NCBI RefSeq assembly: GCF_035083965.1
Contig: NC_089736.1
Location: forward strand, 3,519,001-3,583,000
Direction: 5' to 3'
Origin: Branchiostoma lanceolatum
Lineage: Eukaryota; Chordata; Leptocardii; Amphioxiformes; Branchiostomatidae
DNA: 64,000 nucleotides
Positions 10,511 through 24,400 of this stretch are shown here, piece after piece. Positions within the stretch are counted from its first letter, which is position 1. Every line of letters begins with the position of its first letter. Position numbers and translations under genes: made by a program. The notes beneath the pieces were generated by a model, which worked only from the letters and a program-made list of their open reading frames with translations, ran no database searches and was not told the origin of the DNA.

Positions 10511-13450
10511 TGTTAATGACAGACACTAAACGAGCAATAAAATCGGATATAGATTGCTAAGTGTCTCTCAGTATATTTCCACAAATATCTGCTTTTAAGT
10601 AATACATACTGAGTTTGCTACTCCTAGAAATTATGGTTATTTTCAGCTTATTGTATTTGCATTACCGCAATTAGATACAGGAGGGGCACAGGCAGCGATT
10701 ACCGAAGTCGTGCACTACGCATCAAACAGCACCACGCATTGCACATTAAAAAACATATACTGTACAATATTTGGGACAACAAATAATGCATCAAGTACAA
10801 TATAAATATAATCTATTTTTACAATTTTTCCCCACTACATAATAAAATAGCTCACTTAACCTCAGTTTGGTTTTGTACAAACTGCTTGAAGGTCAATTCT
10901 TTGGGCAAGACACATTTTTGTGTTGGAAATTCCAGTTCAACTCTAAACCATAGTAAATTCTTTAAGGCTACATAAAGACAACGTTTAGAGCTAAACTGTA
11001 ATTCATAACAGTTCAACTCCAAACCATAGTAGATTCTTTTTAACTACACAAAGATACCGTTGGATCCACGACTTCAAAAGTTTCACGCAGTAGCTTTCTG
11101 GTACTAAATGGTTAGTGCGAGCTTGCCTACGTGTCATTTGCCATGTCCTCTCACTCTCCCGCTGCTTGTTATTCCGTCCACTGTTTTTATCGCCATTACG
11201 GGATGACCAGGTGCTTTGGGAAGTCAACGATGGCGTTCCGAAGGCCACGACAAAGTCATCGTTCACTTGACTCTGACCCTAAGAGGTGATGAAGGAATGC
11301 TTTTATCTGCAAAATTCTGCAAGCGACGGCTGTAGTCTTGGAGAGAATTTTGGAAGTTTGGTACAAATGTTGAGTGGCTTTGTTGAAGTCTGTAATCATC
11401 AGACAACGTATGCTCTTCATGTAGTTTCTGTAAGACTGAACTGAACTCATGGGAGAAATGCCCGCCTGATAACAACTACTGAGTATAAAATTAACAAGCC
11501 AGGATATGAAATGATAGATAATTCCAGCAAACGAAGACCGATTTAGATTTTCGTTTTCTTCCAGGTACAATTAGATGGTGGAACCAGGCCTTCGCGTAGG
11601 CAGCCGCCCTGTCTAAATCCCCGCGACCGCCCCAATGTAACCCCACCACAGGTTGTATCAGAAATAATGAGAAGAAAATACTTGCTACGTATACGTAGTT
11701 TGAATATGAATCTCATAGTTATCAAATGGCCCTTAAATGATATTTGTTTTCTGCACAACTGATACTCAAATATGTAATAGACAGTCCTGTTGTGCTTATA
11801 TAGTACAACAATGCTTGATATGCATTGATACAATGGCCAATATTTTACTTACGACAAAGGAACGCCTTTTTGCCACCTCCATGGAATGACAAACACACAG
11901 GTATTTCACAACAGGTCAACTGCCGCAATGCTAACGACCTAGCCGACTTCGCCATCGGTAATGCTGGACCATTCCCAATACATATCAAACGTTTTGGCGA
12001 GGTCAAACTATTTGGCACCCAGTCCGGGAGACTAGTGTGTTTGCCAGTCTGGTAGTGTCCAATAGTTGTGCGAGGTTGGAGTCAGGATTTAAAAGTTGCT
12101 GTGGATCGAAGCAAAATTAGTTATCGTCTACATTCTACCATAGGGCGTTTGTCAAAGACAGAGTAATTTTGCAGCATTTCATCAAAAGACACCTGACCTA
12201 TTGGTCCTTTTTCTCTGGAATGATACAGTTCAAATGTAGCTGCTGGGCCATTGTGGAACCACGTGAACTAATTTGACAGTTTTACTCATGTTGCTTTCAT
12301 CAGTTCTGTTAGAATGTAATATCTTGCCAGGATAATTTCACAACATTCAAAAGATCAATACAAAAGGAAAGCGTATGATAGTCTGATTGATGTCAATGAT
12401 TTACACCGTGAAAGACTTATGCTCAAAGTTACCCGTTGCTACTCTTTTCCCAATGGTCATTGCGTCTGAGGAGCTCTTGATAGTCCGCATTCTGCTAGGC
12501 TTTAACATACTTAATCTTTGATATAAGGACCTGATTAAGATGCAAACACATGCCTGGTTACCAATCAGTGACAGGCTCATGGCCATGCATACACTTCTAA
12601 CCTCTATCTGTTACTTACAGCACAGGATGTAATCAATACACGGTACCCTTAGGAATAGGAACTTTTTGAAAAGTTGTATAGACCTTTATTCATAGCGAAC
12701 AATCCTGTAACAGATGAAGCCTAAAATGAAGACGACGTTAATCGACTTAATCCTCTTAATATCGACTACACCAGCAATGCGTGGTGGGGGAAAGACGTAG
12801 TCGATAACATCAGAATGAAAGATTATTTTTCGTATCATAGAGGAAAAACAGAGCCTTTGTCACTTAGCAAGAGGTAATGTTTCGTATAATATTATTGAAA
12901 AAAGACGGTATCCATTATGGCTTTTTTATATTCAGACATTGTAATTTTTTTGGGTGACCCTGATTCGCATTTCAATGGACCATGGCGCAAGCTTACACTG
13001 TGTTTTAAACTCCATCGGCAAGTTTTCATATATTCTTTCGTATTCTTGTATTCTGTGAGGTAAACACAAGCCTATTTGAGAGGGTCAGAAGATCTGTAGA
13101 TGTCTGAAACGCTTGAGCTACGACTATGTTTCGAAATGTTGCGATGGAGTTTCACTGACGATAAGAGTGTTTGGGTGCTGGATTACTGTGCTTAACCTTT
13201 GCCTTACATTCAGCCAGCATAGCTTGAACTAATGTGACTGTGGTGCGGAAAACTTGATGTCGGTAGTTTAAGGTAGTCAAAACCACATTCCGTCTACGTC
13301 AGCAAGCCTCGTGCAATTTTCCCCGTCCAGTTTCCTGTTCCTACTGTATTGCGCACCGTTTCTGTTATCGCATTATCCATGGTGTAATGTAATGGTGTAT
13401 ACTTAGTTCCATCATTCGCTTAAATCGTTTTCTTGTACAGTATAGTAGTA
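10511..13450. other. Intergenic; no gene seen
   Basis: AT-rich. A block around GTGTTGGAAATTCCAGTTCAACT near 10920 recurs as GTGTTGGAAATTACAGTTCAACT near 42340, suggesting another old interspersed repeat. No frame has coding character. Confidence 0.4.
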
Positions 13451-13454
13451 TATC

Positions 13455-13560
13455 AGATTCAGATTCAGCTTTATGACTCTTTTCAATGACCTTTGTAAAA
13501 TAGATATACACATGAAGTGCGCCTTCAGTTACATTGCATAAAAACTACTAATTCCTAAAC
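13455..13560 (-). mobile_element. Possible minus-strand retroposon 3' end
   Basis: CAGATTCAGATTCAGCTTTATGACTC on the plus strand (split here: CAGATTCAGATTCAG, CTTTATGACTC) reads on the minus strand as a body followed by tandem CTGAAT units. This is typical of CR1-like LINE tails. No coding part is seen. Confidence 0.35.
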
Positions 13561-13754
13561 ATCGATTACACTAAACTATAAAAAAAACACATGATGACAT
13601 TTGGTTTTAAAAGCTCTACACTGATTAGCTTAATCATAGCCATGGTAGAGAGACGTTGATGCCTAAAATATAACTTTTGATGTAATATTTCTGCAATCAA
13701 AGTTTGTATATTTCATTTTGCATCTTTATCTTTGTCTCAATTAAGTAAAATATG

Positions 13755-14155
13755 TCCACATCATTGCTTGCTTGCTTAGCAGCCAGTCGACTGCTAAGCA
13801 AGCAAGCAATCTAATATCGCATCTTCAAATTTGTCTCAACTAAAAACAATACATCCACAACATTGCTTGCTTGCTTGCCTGCTTGATTGATTGATTGCTT
13901 AGCAGCCAGTTTACTGCTAAGCAAGCAAGCAATCAACCAAGCAGTCCCGCTTTTCATCTTTAACTTTGTCTCAACTAGACTAAATAAAATGTATCCACAT
14001 AATTTCTTGCTTGCTTAGCAGCCAGTCGACTGCTAAGTAAGCAAGCAATACAATTTCGCATCCTTAACTTTGTCTCTGAATAAACTGCAGCTATAGGATT
14101 GCTGGCTTGCTTGCTTAGCAGCCAGGTCGATTATTAAGCGAGCAAGCATTCCTAT
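13755..14155. repeat. Tandem array of four palindrome-bearing units
   Basis: Each ~100-130 bp unit carries GCTTGCTTGCTTAGCAGCC, a short centre (AGTCGACT in two units) and the inverse GGCTGCTAAGCAAGC-type arm, then a spacer with TTTGTCTC.A and a WATCCACA block. The arms can form perfect or near-perfect cruciforms or hairpins. The second unit has extra GATT repeats. The fourth has a degraded right arm (GATTATTAAGCGAGCAAGC). Confidence 0.85.
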
Positions 14156-14159
14156 GTGC

Positions 14160-15380
14160 GCAACTGCTAGTAATCCCTGCAACAGGGGCTCTGAAAAGCC
14201 ACATTTCTGCTTTTCCCCAAAAGTATGACTACCGCCATTGGTAGTCTGTTTCAGAGATAATGCCTGTACTTGGTATTCACCATGACGAACACCTCTTCTA
14301 TGTGTACCACGTACCAATCATAACCATAATGACCCTCTTTTGTTGACCTTGGTTCAGTCTAAGCCTATCTTGATTAAATCTGACAGAAAAACAAGATACG
14401 TTTTGGTTTCGCTTTTACAGTTGATAAGGAACAAATGGGCGGGCTTAATCGGATTGTGGGTTGCCTCGAGTTGAATCTAAAGAACGACAGTAAATTGGAA
14501 AAAAACATGCATGCAGTGTCAAAGTTTGAGCGGCCATTTAACCTCCAACATGATGTGAAATACATACACACCTTGGCCATAATCCTCCGAATGTTAAATT
14601 TAGGATCACGAAATTATCTTATGTCAATAACATGATATCATCATTCTGGTTTGTTTGGAAAGGCAGCTGGAATCACATAGTGGGCGGCAATTCTACTACG
14701 CGTCCAAATTTGGTAAGAAGATAATCACCAGAACAAAGTAAGATAATCACCAGAACAAATTATGATCTGAAAGATCTTATGACCTGAAACCACGTAATAA
14801 AGTGGAACTGTCAATGCAGAACGGTACCAGAAGTTCCATGGCCGTAAAAAGGGGAACACAGAAAATGACACAGAAAACCACACAATACTCGTTATCAACG
14901 CATGAACATGAAGTCATACATACATGTATAGTTTAAGCAGAATGTCGTCTGTTCAATCACTTTTGCCCCATTTCTCAAATACCCAGTTTGTACTTGTTGT
15001 AAAGTACGCACATCAACTGAACCCCTCCCCGAGGCGGTGCATTAAAGAAGCGTTCGCAAATTGGTCTAACATTCTGCCCAGTGCTTCTATCAACTTACAA
15101 ACACCTGCCTCCCCCAACAGCGACTGAGCATGACATTTTCAAAGAAAAAAGTTCAGCGCATCTGGTATTTACAAAGGCGTACTCCGTTACATCACGTGGC
15201 ACGAAATGCAAATAATTTATGCGCTTGCTCAAGTAAACGACGCCTACTCGTGACCAGAGGGCTACATATACATCAAAGGGTACACGACACCTTCCTACAA
15301 CATAATCGCACCTTCAATCGTGCACGTAGTTCGACGAGAACACGACGAGCCTATCCATCACCTCGCAGTTACTTTCACAG
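14160..15380. other. Upstream region of peptide gene A
   Basis: No independent gene is supported. An acceptor-like TTACTTTCACAG ends at 15380, just before the peptide gene A start codon. An upstream non-coding first exon is therefore possible. No clear TATA box was found. Confidence 0.35.
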
Positions 15381-15400
15381 TTCTCCGGCCACAAACAACC

Positions 15401-15487
15401 ATGGTAGCAACGCGGGTGGTTCTGATGATGGGGCTGATGGCAGCCGTTCTGATGTCTGTTGCCTTAGCCTTCACCCCAGCGAGACTG
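15401..15487 (+). CDS. Signal-peptide exon of peptide gene A
   Basis: The ATG sits in a strong context (ACCATGG) and is followed by 29 codons with a long hydrophobic core and a small-residue end (SVALA). The donor is GTAAGA in phase 0. A longer open frame over the same bases (15130-15636) is in another frame and has no secretory character. Confidence 0.75.
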
Positions 15488-18400
15488 GTAAGATAGTATC
15501 CTCTCTTCCTATTGTAGTCATAACAACCTCATTTGAAATTGATTTTTTGTATGATGAAACGCTCATTTGGGCAAATGCACGCTGTTTTGTAACCGTACTT
15601 TCTTTTCAACAATTTGTTGCAAATAATTTCCAATGATATTGAATGTGTACACTTTTAACGTCATCTCTGTCTCTCATACTAATGATCTCTAAAATGAGTT
15701 TTCCAGATTTTCATGCGAAACAGTTTCTGGATATTCCATTTGACATATGAAAGAAAAAGCACGATTACATGTTCGTTTTTCATGTCCGTTTAACACTGGC
15801 CTAAATGTTATCCGTGCATGCCTGTCCATGTCCTCGGCTAGTTTAACGTAGCAAGGGCATATGACGAAAAATCACCGGTCTGGGTGACATTTACATATTT
15901 GCCTCATCAAATATCCCAAGCGATTTATTGAATAAGGATGTCTCTGTGGGTCAGGTAGTTAGGATAACGACATAAGCCCTGTTTGTTAGAAGCCTTATAT
16001 AGAGGGCCTTAGTCTTGTCTGGAGGCCTAAACTCAAAAGTCCCAGGGATTGCCTGGTTTAGTCGTCTCAATGCTTCTCACTGCAGAATGAAAAGTTAAAC
16101 CGCACAAGTGGGGAATGAAATATTTCCTAAAGACGACCACTTACCGAAAAGCTCATAATTTCCCTCAATTCTACAAGTTCGTGTTTTCCATGTTTTCTGG
16201 TAGTTGAATACAGCAAGAACACAAGGCGACCCATAAAAAGAATAGAAAAATTAACGGACTGGAATGACTTATTCATTTGAAGATTTAAGAAAAGGGTTTT
16301 GAATGTGCAATCCTTTGCCTTATCAAACAGTCCCAGAGTCTTATTGAACAAGGGTATCTTTTCGGGTCAGGTAGGTAGTTAGAGAAACGGCCCAAGCCCT
16401 GTTTGTTAGAAGCCCTGTCTGCAGGTCTAAGTTCAAATGTCTCTGGGTATCACCTGATTTAGTCGTCTCAATGCCTTTCACTGCAGGATCGAAAGTTAAA
16501 CCGCACAAGTGGGGAATAAAATATTTCCTAAAGACGGCCACTCACCGAAAAGCTCAAAATCACCCTTAATGCTACCCGTGTGTGCCTTCCCATGTCCTCT
16601 GCTAGTAAAATACAGCAAGGACACATGCCAAAACAAAATATAAAAATCAACGATCTGGAACAACATTTTTTGTCTAAAGATTTAAAAAAAGGTTTTGAAT
16701 GTGCAATCCTTTGCCTCATCAAATAGCCCTAGAGATTTATTGAACAAGGGTCTGGTAGTTAGAGCGACGACATAAGCCCTGTTTGTTAGAAGCCTTGTAT
16801 AAAGGGCCTAAGTCTTGTCTGGAGGCCTAATTCAAATGTCCCGGGGAATTGTCTGGTTTGGACGTCTCAATGCTTCCCACTGTTCACTGTATAATCACAA
16901 GTTAAACAATTGTGATAGAAATACTTTCTAAACATGGAAATAACCAAAAAGCTCAAAATTAACCTAAATGTACATGTCTTTCCATGTCATCGGCTAGTTA
17001 TATGGATCAAGGGCATTTGTATAACCCTTTGGCGTCAAAAAAGAAAACTTAAAGGTCTATGACGAATGTCCCAGGGGTTACTTAGTTTTGCCGTCTTAAT
17101 GCTTCTCACTGCAGAATCAAAAGTTAAGCCTAAAAAAATCCTGGGTAAAATCTTTTTCTACAGACAGGCACTCGCCAAAATCTCAAAAGCGCGTCTTTTT
17201 CTGATAGATAAAACATAGGACATCTGTAGAAGGATGAAAAGGTACAGTGACATTTGATCATCAATCAATGAGACAAAAAACCTTGGTATACCATACGTCA
17301 CCAAAGCAGATAGCTATATCAAAATTTTCAGCCTTATCGAAATATGTACATAGAGCCCTTGTTACTCTTCAAGCAAGGAGAAAAATTTTGACCATGTTAT
17401 ATCATGCCATGTAGCAAAATGCGCAATGGGTTAGAATATTCTATGTTATTTTTCAAGCGAGTAGAAGAGGTTCAAGGGTTATTATTGGCACACAAATTAC
17501 ATAATTTGGAGCTAGCCCTAATTCCGTGTCGTGTAAAACAAGACTTTCTAATAGAATAAAAGCAATATAATGGAAGACTTTGTTATTGTACTCTGACCAA
17601 GTTATCTTGATATATAAGATTATCCACAAATTGTGATGCGTCTTTAACCAAATTACTGATTATTAGAGAGCGTCTGGAGAACACTGATTTAATCATTGTC
17701 ATTATTTTGCAACAAAGGAAATTTTACTGGTGAGATTTCAAAGCTGCAACATTTTCTTGGCTTCTTGCCAGTACAACATTAGGTTGAAAGTTAAAATCCC
17801 CCCTATTTCTCTCTGTACTTAACGTAACTTAAATAACCAGGATGATATTTCTGAGAAGAGGCTCCACCCAGTGTAAACAGGATATACTCAGCGGATATTG
17901 GTTTTCTATGTTTTGACCATGTAAATATCAGGATGTGTTAAGCAAAGACACTGGAGGGAAAGAACACGCTCAGCACAAATACAGGAAAACGACGGTGCTA
18001 CCGTAAAAGACTGAAGAAGTAAAAGCAGCTAGAGTTCGGAGAACCTATGCCTTTATTAACTTGAAAAGTTCTTATTATCTGTGACAGTTTCAAACCAATG
18101 TTTTCATGTTGTCTCTGTCGAATTTCGACCTGCTCTACGTGTAAGTAGCCGATTTTGCTTTCTCGCACTCCATTGCAGATCAGAATATGGTCAAATGCAG
18201 ATTCATTCCTAGCAACATGGTAATTTCATTTCATTCGCCCTCAATCGTAAATTCTAATAAAGTAGATTGCGTACGATTTGTAATTTCAGTGTCTTTGGGT
18301 CATATTCAGTTAAGTAGCATACGCGGTCAAAAGGTTTATAGCTTACATATCTCATTATCATCAAATGCCGGATACTATTCTTATCTTTCAATCCCTCCCA

Positions 18401-21400
18401 ATTAACCCATTGATAAAGATCAAATCGAATGTTGCCGTCTAATGATAGCAGAGGGGTTATAACGGTAAAACGTAGGCGGAACTTTGCGTCAACTAATATA
18501 AGACGCACGTACGTCAACTAATGTAGAGTTTATGTTAACTAATGTATAATGAAGGGTCAACCAAATGAAAAATGCACGTCAACATGTAATATGCACGTTA
18601 ACTAATGTAAAATTCAGGGTCTTCCAAGAGTCCAACTAATTGGTTTAAAGGCCTTGGCCTCAAGCATGTAGCCGACCATAAAATCTCCATACCGCGGTTG
18701 GGAGTGTGCGGAAGGTCACCTGTGGATGAGAGTTTGGTGGGAAAGGTTGGCTCCTAGTTTAAAAAGGCTCCATCGCCAGCCGAATTTTGAAAAATCAAAG
18801 TAAAATAAATCATATTCTGATGATTGGATGCGAGTAGAGGAGCGAACTGGAGCTAGAATGGAATGGATTCCAGGCTACTCCCAACCCAGTGTCAACCTAA
18901 AGATCCTAAATGTGTGACATGGGACCATTTTCGTTGAACAAACGCAGTACCATCAATGGCGTCGGCACATTTAACACAATGCCGTCAGTATCAACTTACT
19001 GTCAAGTATACCAGTTCAAAGAATATCGTGTTCTATGACATATCACGACATCTAACCATTCAGCTAAGGAATGAATAACAGCTTGACTAATACAGCTTCA
19101 ATATCAAATCAAGTTTGAGTGGGTGCAAAAGTACCATGTGGTGAAATAATATCAACGTACTTAAAGAGTAACATTTGACACCTCCTGTGTATGCATTGGT
19201 ATCATCTATAAAGTACCGACAGGGCTAAACTTTGCACAGAGGAGAGTCGTGAAAGGGTTTGCGTTGGCGAGACATTTGGGAACGCATCGGGATATTTGTG
19301 CTTTTGCATTCGCACAGCCGATTATGCTTAGACCCAAATCCTTTCAACCTTTTCTGCTGGAGGACAGCTATTACAGTCTGAGAGTTCCTATGCCTCCCCC
19401 ACTATTCGCTTGCTTCTGTCAACTCATTCGTATATACGAGGGTGGTACAATAAGAAACGCCTTTTTTATCATAGATGGTTCATGTTTGTTTCCTACAATA
19501 ATTGTAAGTGGGCCAACTGATAATTAACTTCCCTTTTAATACCGTTTGCCTCCGACAAGCTTCCAAGGGTGTGGGAAACTTGAAGTCAACTTTTAATCGC
19601 TGGTAAAAATATAAAAAACACATTGAAATACTTCAGTCTGTAGAAGAGATGTTCTTTTACATTTGTGCCATATTTCAACTCATTTCATACAAAAATGAGC
19701 CTGATATTATAAAAAAGACGCTTTTTATTGTATCACCCTCGTATACGCCATCACGACACTCTTGCCAAGATAAACAAGACAAACGTTGTTTTTTCTACAT
19801 TCAAACTCTGCCCTATGCCAACTGTGACGTTTCTCCAATTGGGTTAGCTTTGCTGGGTCTTCCCTGCTGAGCTTTTACATTACAGACGTATCCACACATA
19901 TATCAAAGTGAGCCACCGTATTCACAGGCCATGAATGATGGCCGAGCAAGGCACGCAGAAAGAGATAGAAAGTTGCAGGTTTGAAACATAACCGACCAAT
20001 CAACCCTCCGACCACATGCTAGCCTGTTACCCCTGGCCTTTCAGTGTCTCTTTGTATGCACCAATTTGACGGCTCCAGGTCCCAGCGGATGGCAAGGGCA
20101 TGAGGAAAAGGTGCAGAGCGTCCTCGTTACCGGTGTAATTGCGCATGTGCCATATGGTACCGGAACTACAACGTTGACCTGCCTCACATTTCTTAAAACT
20201 CACTAACAGTGGGTCGTGCGAAAGTGACATCAACGGCAAGATGAACATCTTTCAGTTCCTTGTCATATCATCTGTGAGCGTATTTGACAGGCAAAACTGC
20301 TTTATTACACAGAGACCAAACGGCGTCGGTTACAGTATATCCTTTCTTGCAGATGTGTTGGAATCAACGGAGAGAGAAGGAAATATGCGTATAGCTAGCT
20401 ATCCGTTAGTCTCCAGAAGGAATGCACGAGCCCCGAAGCTGGGTTACTCGGAAGATAATATGTGGACCAATCAGAATGCGGCACCTTTTGACCACGCGAG
20501 TAACATATGGTCTTGATTAGCCCGAGATTCCCGGCTCCGCTGGAAATTATATCTCGCTTTTTCTAGAAGTCAAAGAGCGTTATGCAACAACGTAAAAGAT
20601 GACAATATAGTGTTGCCCAATAGCTATCATGATCCATGTCATAAAGTTCTACTTACATAACCGTTTGAGTGATATAGGGATATGCATGCAAAGTTATCTC
20701 AGCCGCCGTGTTTGAATGTGCAATCCTTTGCCTCATCAAACGGACCAAGAGGTTTGTTGAACAAGGCTGTCTTTGTGAGTCAGGTAGTTAGAGCGACGAT
20801 ATATATAGAAGCCCTGGTTGTTACAAGCCTTGTCTAGAGGCCTGGGTTCAAATAGCGCAGGGATTTCTTCGTGCGAATACATTACGATACTTAACCAAAA
20901 TAACAGAAGAAGAAGAAGACCATTATTGCGCGACAATTGCAGCAGGTACAATGTATGGCAGCATGATAATTGAACTTTTTCTAATAGCTAACAATTCTGA
21001 AGAACTTATCTAATACATGTATATGAATAACAAGAGACGATCTATCTAATAGTGCACATGCTAATGCCCTAGAACAGTATGTAAGTAACGTAAACAGTAT
21101 GCTGCATCAGGAATGTATAACGTCTCGTTTTTCATCGTGTTGTATATAAATTGGCCTCCATAAGTAGATATATGAACGGGGCATGATAATATTATGTTGA
21201 ATATCTTTGTCTTGGTATGACTTACGGTTATAGTTATATTTCTATAAGTTTTCTGCAGATAATCAACAGAACAGGATTCGCTCACCATGCCAAACACCTT
21301 TTGTTTTTCTTTTACGTATGATAATCAATTTGAACCCAAGTTTTGGAATTATCAATGATTTAATATGTAGCTTATTCTCGAACAATTTGTTTTTATATAG

Positions 21401-24400
21401 GTGCTTTAGTTTTTGCTACTTTTGTAAAAAAAAGTTTTTCTTAATTTCAGTCTTGTGTCTTTTGTACATCTTTATGTATATTTTAGTCGGAAACGTCTCA
21501 ATGTGCTTTGTGAAAGTTTTTATTGAATTTTGTATGTTGTCCAGTTTCCAGGGCTAACCCTTTGTGATAGCCTTCGGCTAGTTGGGTAGCCCTGGCTGTA
21601 CTTTTTCCACAGCCAAATAGAATACTTCCCGGTTAGATTGAGCCTGCACAATGTTATATTTGGTGTCCTAGGAAAATGCCCACCTATTCTAAATACACTT
21701 ATACTACTTGCAAAGATGTATATATTTCGAAGTAGAGACTCCAAAGTAGTTTCTTTAAAAGGATTTGTTTACTTTGTTAGAACCTGTTGTAAGTTGGAAT
21801 GCATTAAGGCACAGAAATGTCAAAAGGACAAAAAACATTTTGGGAAATTACACAATTATCTTGTTAATTAGGAAACACGTTTTGCAAACTGTTTTGGAAT
21901 ATTATTTAGGTTTTTGTCTTTACACCGTCTACATTTTATGTATACCTTTGTTTTCCTACTACATGTACTGTATTAGACTTGAAATGCAAAAAAAAAAAAA
22001 TAAATCAAATCAAATCATATCATTCGCTTTATATCAATGTATAGGAGCAGGTTGATGAGTCGAACACTGATGATGACTCATTGGAAGAGAGCATGCAGAA
22101 ACTGGAGGCTAACTTGGCTCTACGGAAAAGGTAGGGGAACCAGCTACGGTCATCTTATTGTTAGAGGAGTATATCACTTTGATGTGAAATAAACGTTGTG
22201 CAAAACTAATCTTGTAATGACGACAACTACAGTTTTATTCTGCTAAATGACACTCAAAACCCTTTTCCAAAACGAAATCGTATACACAAAAGCATCCTCA
22301 CCTCCTTTCACCTGCTTTTTCTTAATCTCGTTAACACATTTCCTAAGTATCTTTTCTTCACTTCCTTTTTCTTAAATACTATTAACGTCTTACGTCACTG
22401 CTAATGATAAGTTTTATCAAGGCCGAAATGCTCAGCATGCGCTACGCAACAGTTGATATAATCACGAAGTACGAATACTGAGACTGCATGGAGTCGGCAA
22501 TGTTTGACTGCACTTTGGAACCACCGTCTGAGAAGGAAAAGAAACAACACCGTTAGCGTCCATCTAGAAGATGAAAGAGCAGATACGTGCTGTTACGAAA
22601 GTGATAATGGGGGGCATGACTCTTTTGTACTGCAGGTAGTCATCTGTTGCCCGTGCCAAATGGAACCTGCTGAAAGTGTTGGACATGTTGATATTGCGGT
22701 TTGCGTACGAAATGTGCCCATGCTATTCAAGGGCTAATTCCGTCATGTATGGCGCACGATTTGCTTTTTAAGACGTCAATAAAGCGTATCTGTTTATGTA
22801 AGAGGATGGTGGCCAATGCTTTTTGTAAAAATGTCAACATGATCGTTAGTACAGAAAATTGCTCTTAAAACGTTATGCAGCAAAGTACTACTTCTTCAAG
22901 CAATCAGGTAGCTTTAGGACAATGCTGTGCACGTTTGAATGAGGAGTCATTTCTATGTGTATCTTTTACTGCAGTCTGGTGGAAGTTTTGCGAGAGTTTC
23001 TCGGAGAAGGACATGACACCAATAGCGTTGATAGCAAACGCTACGAACGCGTCAAGGTTTGTTGACCATGACTTTTTATCTGATTGTAGATATCCTTAGG
23101 AAACGTTACTATGTTTCCGATAGAAAGAATCAACTTATTTTTGACCAGATCTCTGGTCAGGGCTGGTTAACCCGATTGGTTAGAACAAAAAAATTGCAGC
23201 TTTTTTCTTGAGTTTTCCTTCATTCCATGCACATTCCCGAAAATTATAGGGCATATAGTCTAGACATACTTATAACTTTCTTTAACGATGGCTACAACAG
23301 TTTATTGAGCTTGCAAACACTGTAGTATTTTCCACTCCAAGGCGTGATACGGTTCTAAGGAACCATGAAAAATAACCTTTTGCACAATTCTCGGGTGTCG
23401 GTTGCCGTAAAAATGCCAAATAAGTTGACTCAATCACTGTCAAACTATACGACGCTTGACCCGAAGAGACCCACAGTTTGCAAAGAACACTCCGGGAAAA
23501 CTGCCAACACGGCTTGACAAACAGCGCTGAGTACCACGCCATGAATACTCAAGTAGAACTGAAATCTATAGTGCAACGCGCTGGCCCGAGCTTGGCCAGG
23601 AACCCAAATGTATACTTCATAATCTCTTCAAATGAGGTGGTAATCGATAACGTTTTCACCAGGAGGCAGTTGTCCTATATCATATAGTCTATGACTAAAA
23701 TAGCCAGAATCAACTAGTAGATGGAGTGCGTGTCTGTGATGATGTTTAACTAGAGACTCAATGAACACCACCCAATGATTGCAATCAGGTTTAGCAAACT
23801 AATACCCATGTCCAATTATCACTATCCCCGAAAATGACACCCACTTTGTGAATTCAATCCTGCCAAAATGTCTTTGATATCTCAGTTCTGGCATGCTTTC
23901 AGGAAAATCAATTTACTTTGGTGAAGCATCTTAGCAGCAGCCCAAAATATTATCATTAACTTGAGTGCATTTAGCTTTTGCGTCAGAATGGCAATTCTAA
24001 CATATACAATCTATAAGATCGTATGTTCTCGAGGCTACGGGGACTGGGGTATTGAGCTTCACAGCATACATAATCACATTGTTTCTCCTGGCTCTCAAGA
24101 ACCTGAAGACTACTTTATTGTATGTATCAAGCCCTAGGGTGATTGGGAAAGGATTTGATATCTGGTTAGATTTGACTAATTGAATCAGCTTACAACTGAT
24201 TGCATTGCAACTAAGAATTTTCCCAACCTAGTGGCAAATAATCTATGGTGCCCTTTCTTTTCGAAAAATCGTTTCGAGGATGGGGAAGACGAAATTTGTT
24301 TTTGCCAAGGGTATTGATTTTTGTAAATAAGAATGTATAGATTTAAGATTAAGATCAAGAATTAGATCTAACAATGCATAGTTTTTAAAAATCTAGATCA

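Noticed and set aside
13755..14155. CRISPR-like array
   Set aside because: The repeats are long palindromes with related, non-unique spacers in a eukaryotic genome, with no cas genes.
15130..15636. 168-codon plus-strand open frame over gene A exon 1
   Set aside because: It is in another frame from the signal peptide, has no motif and crosses the good donor at 15488.
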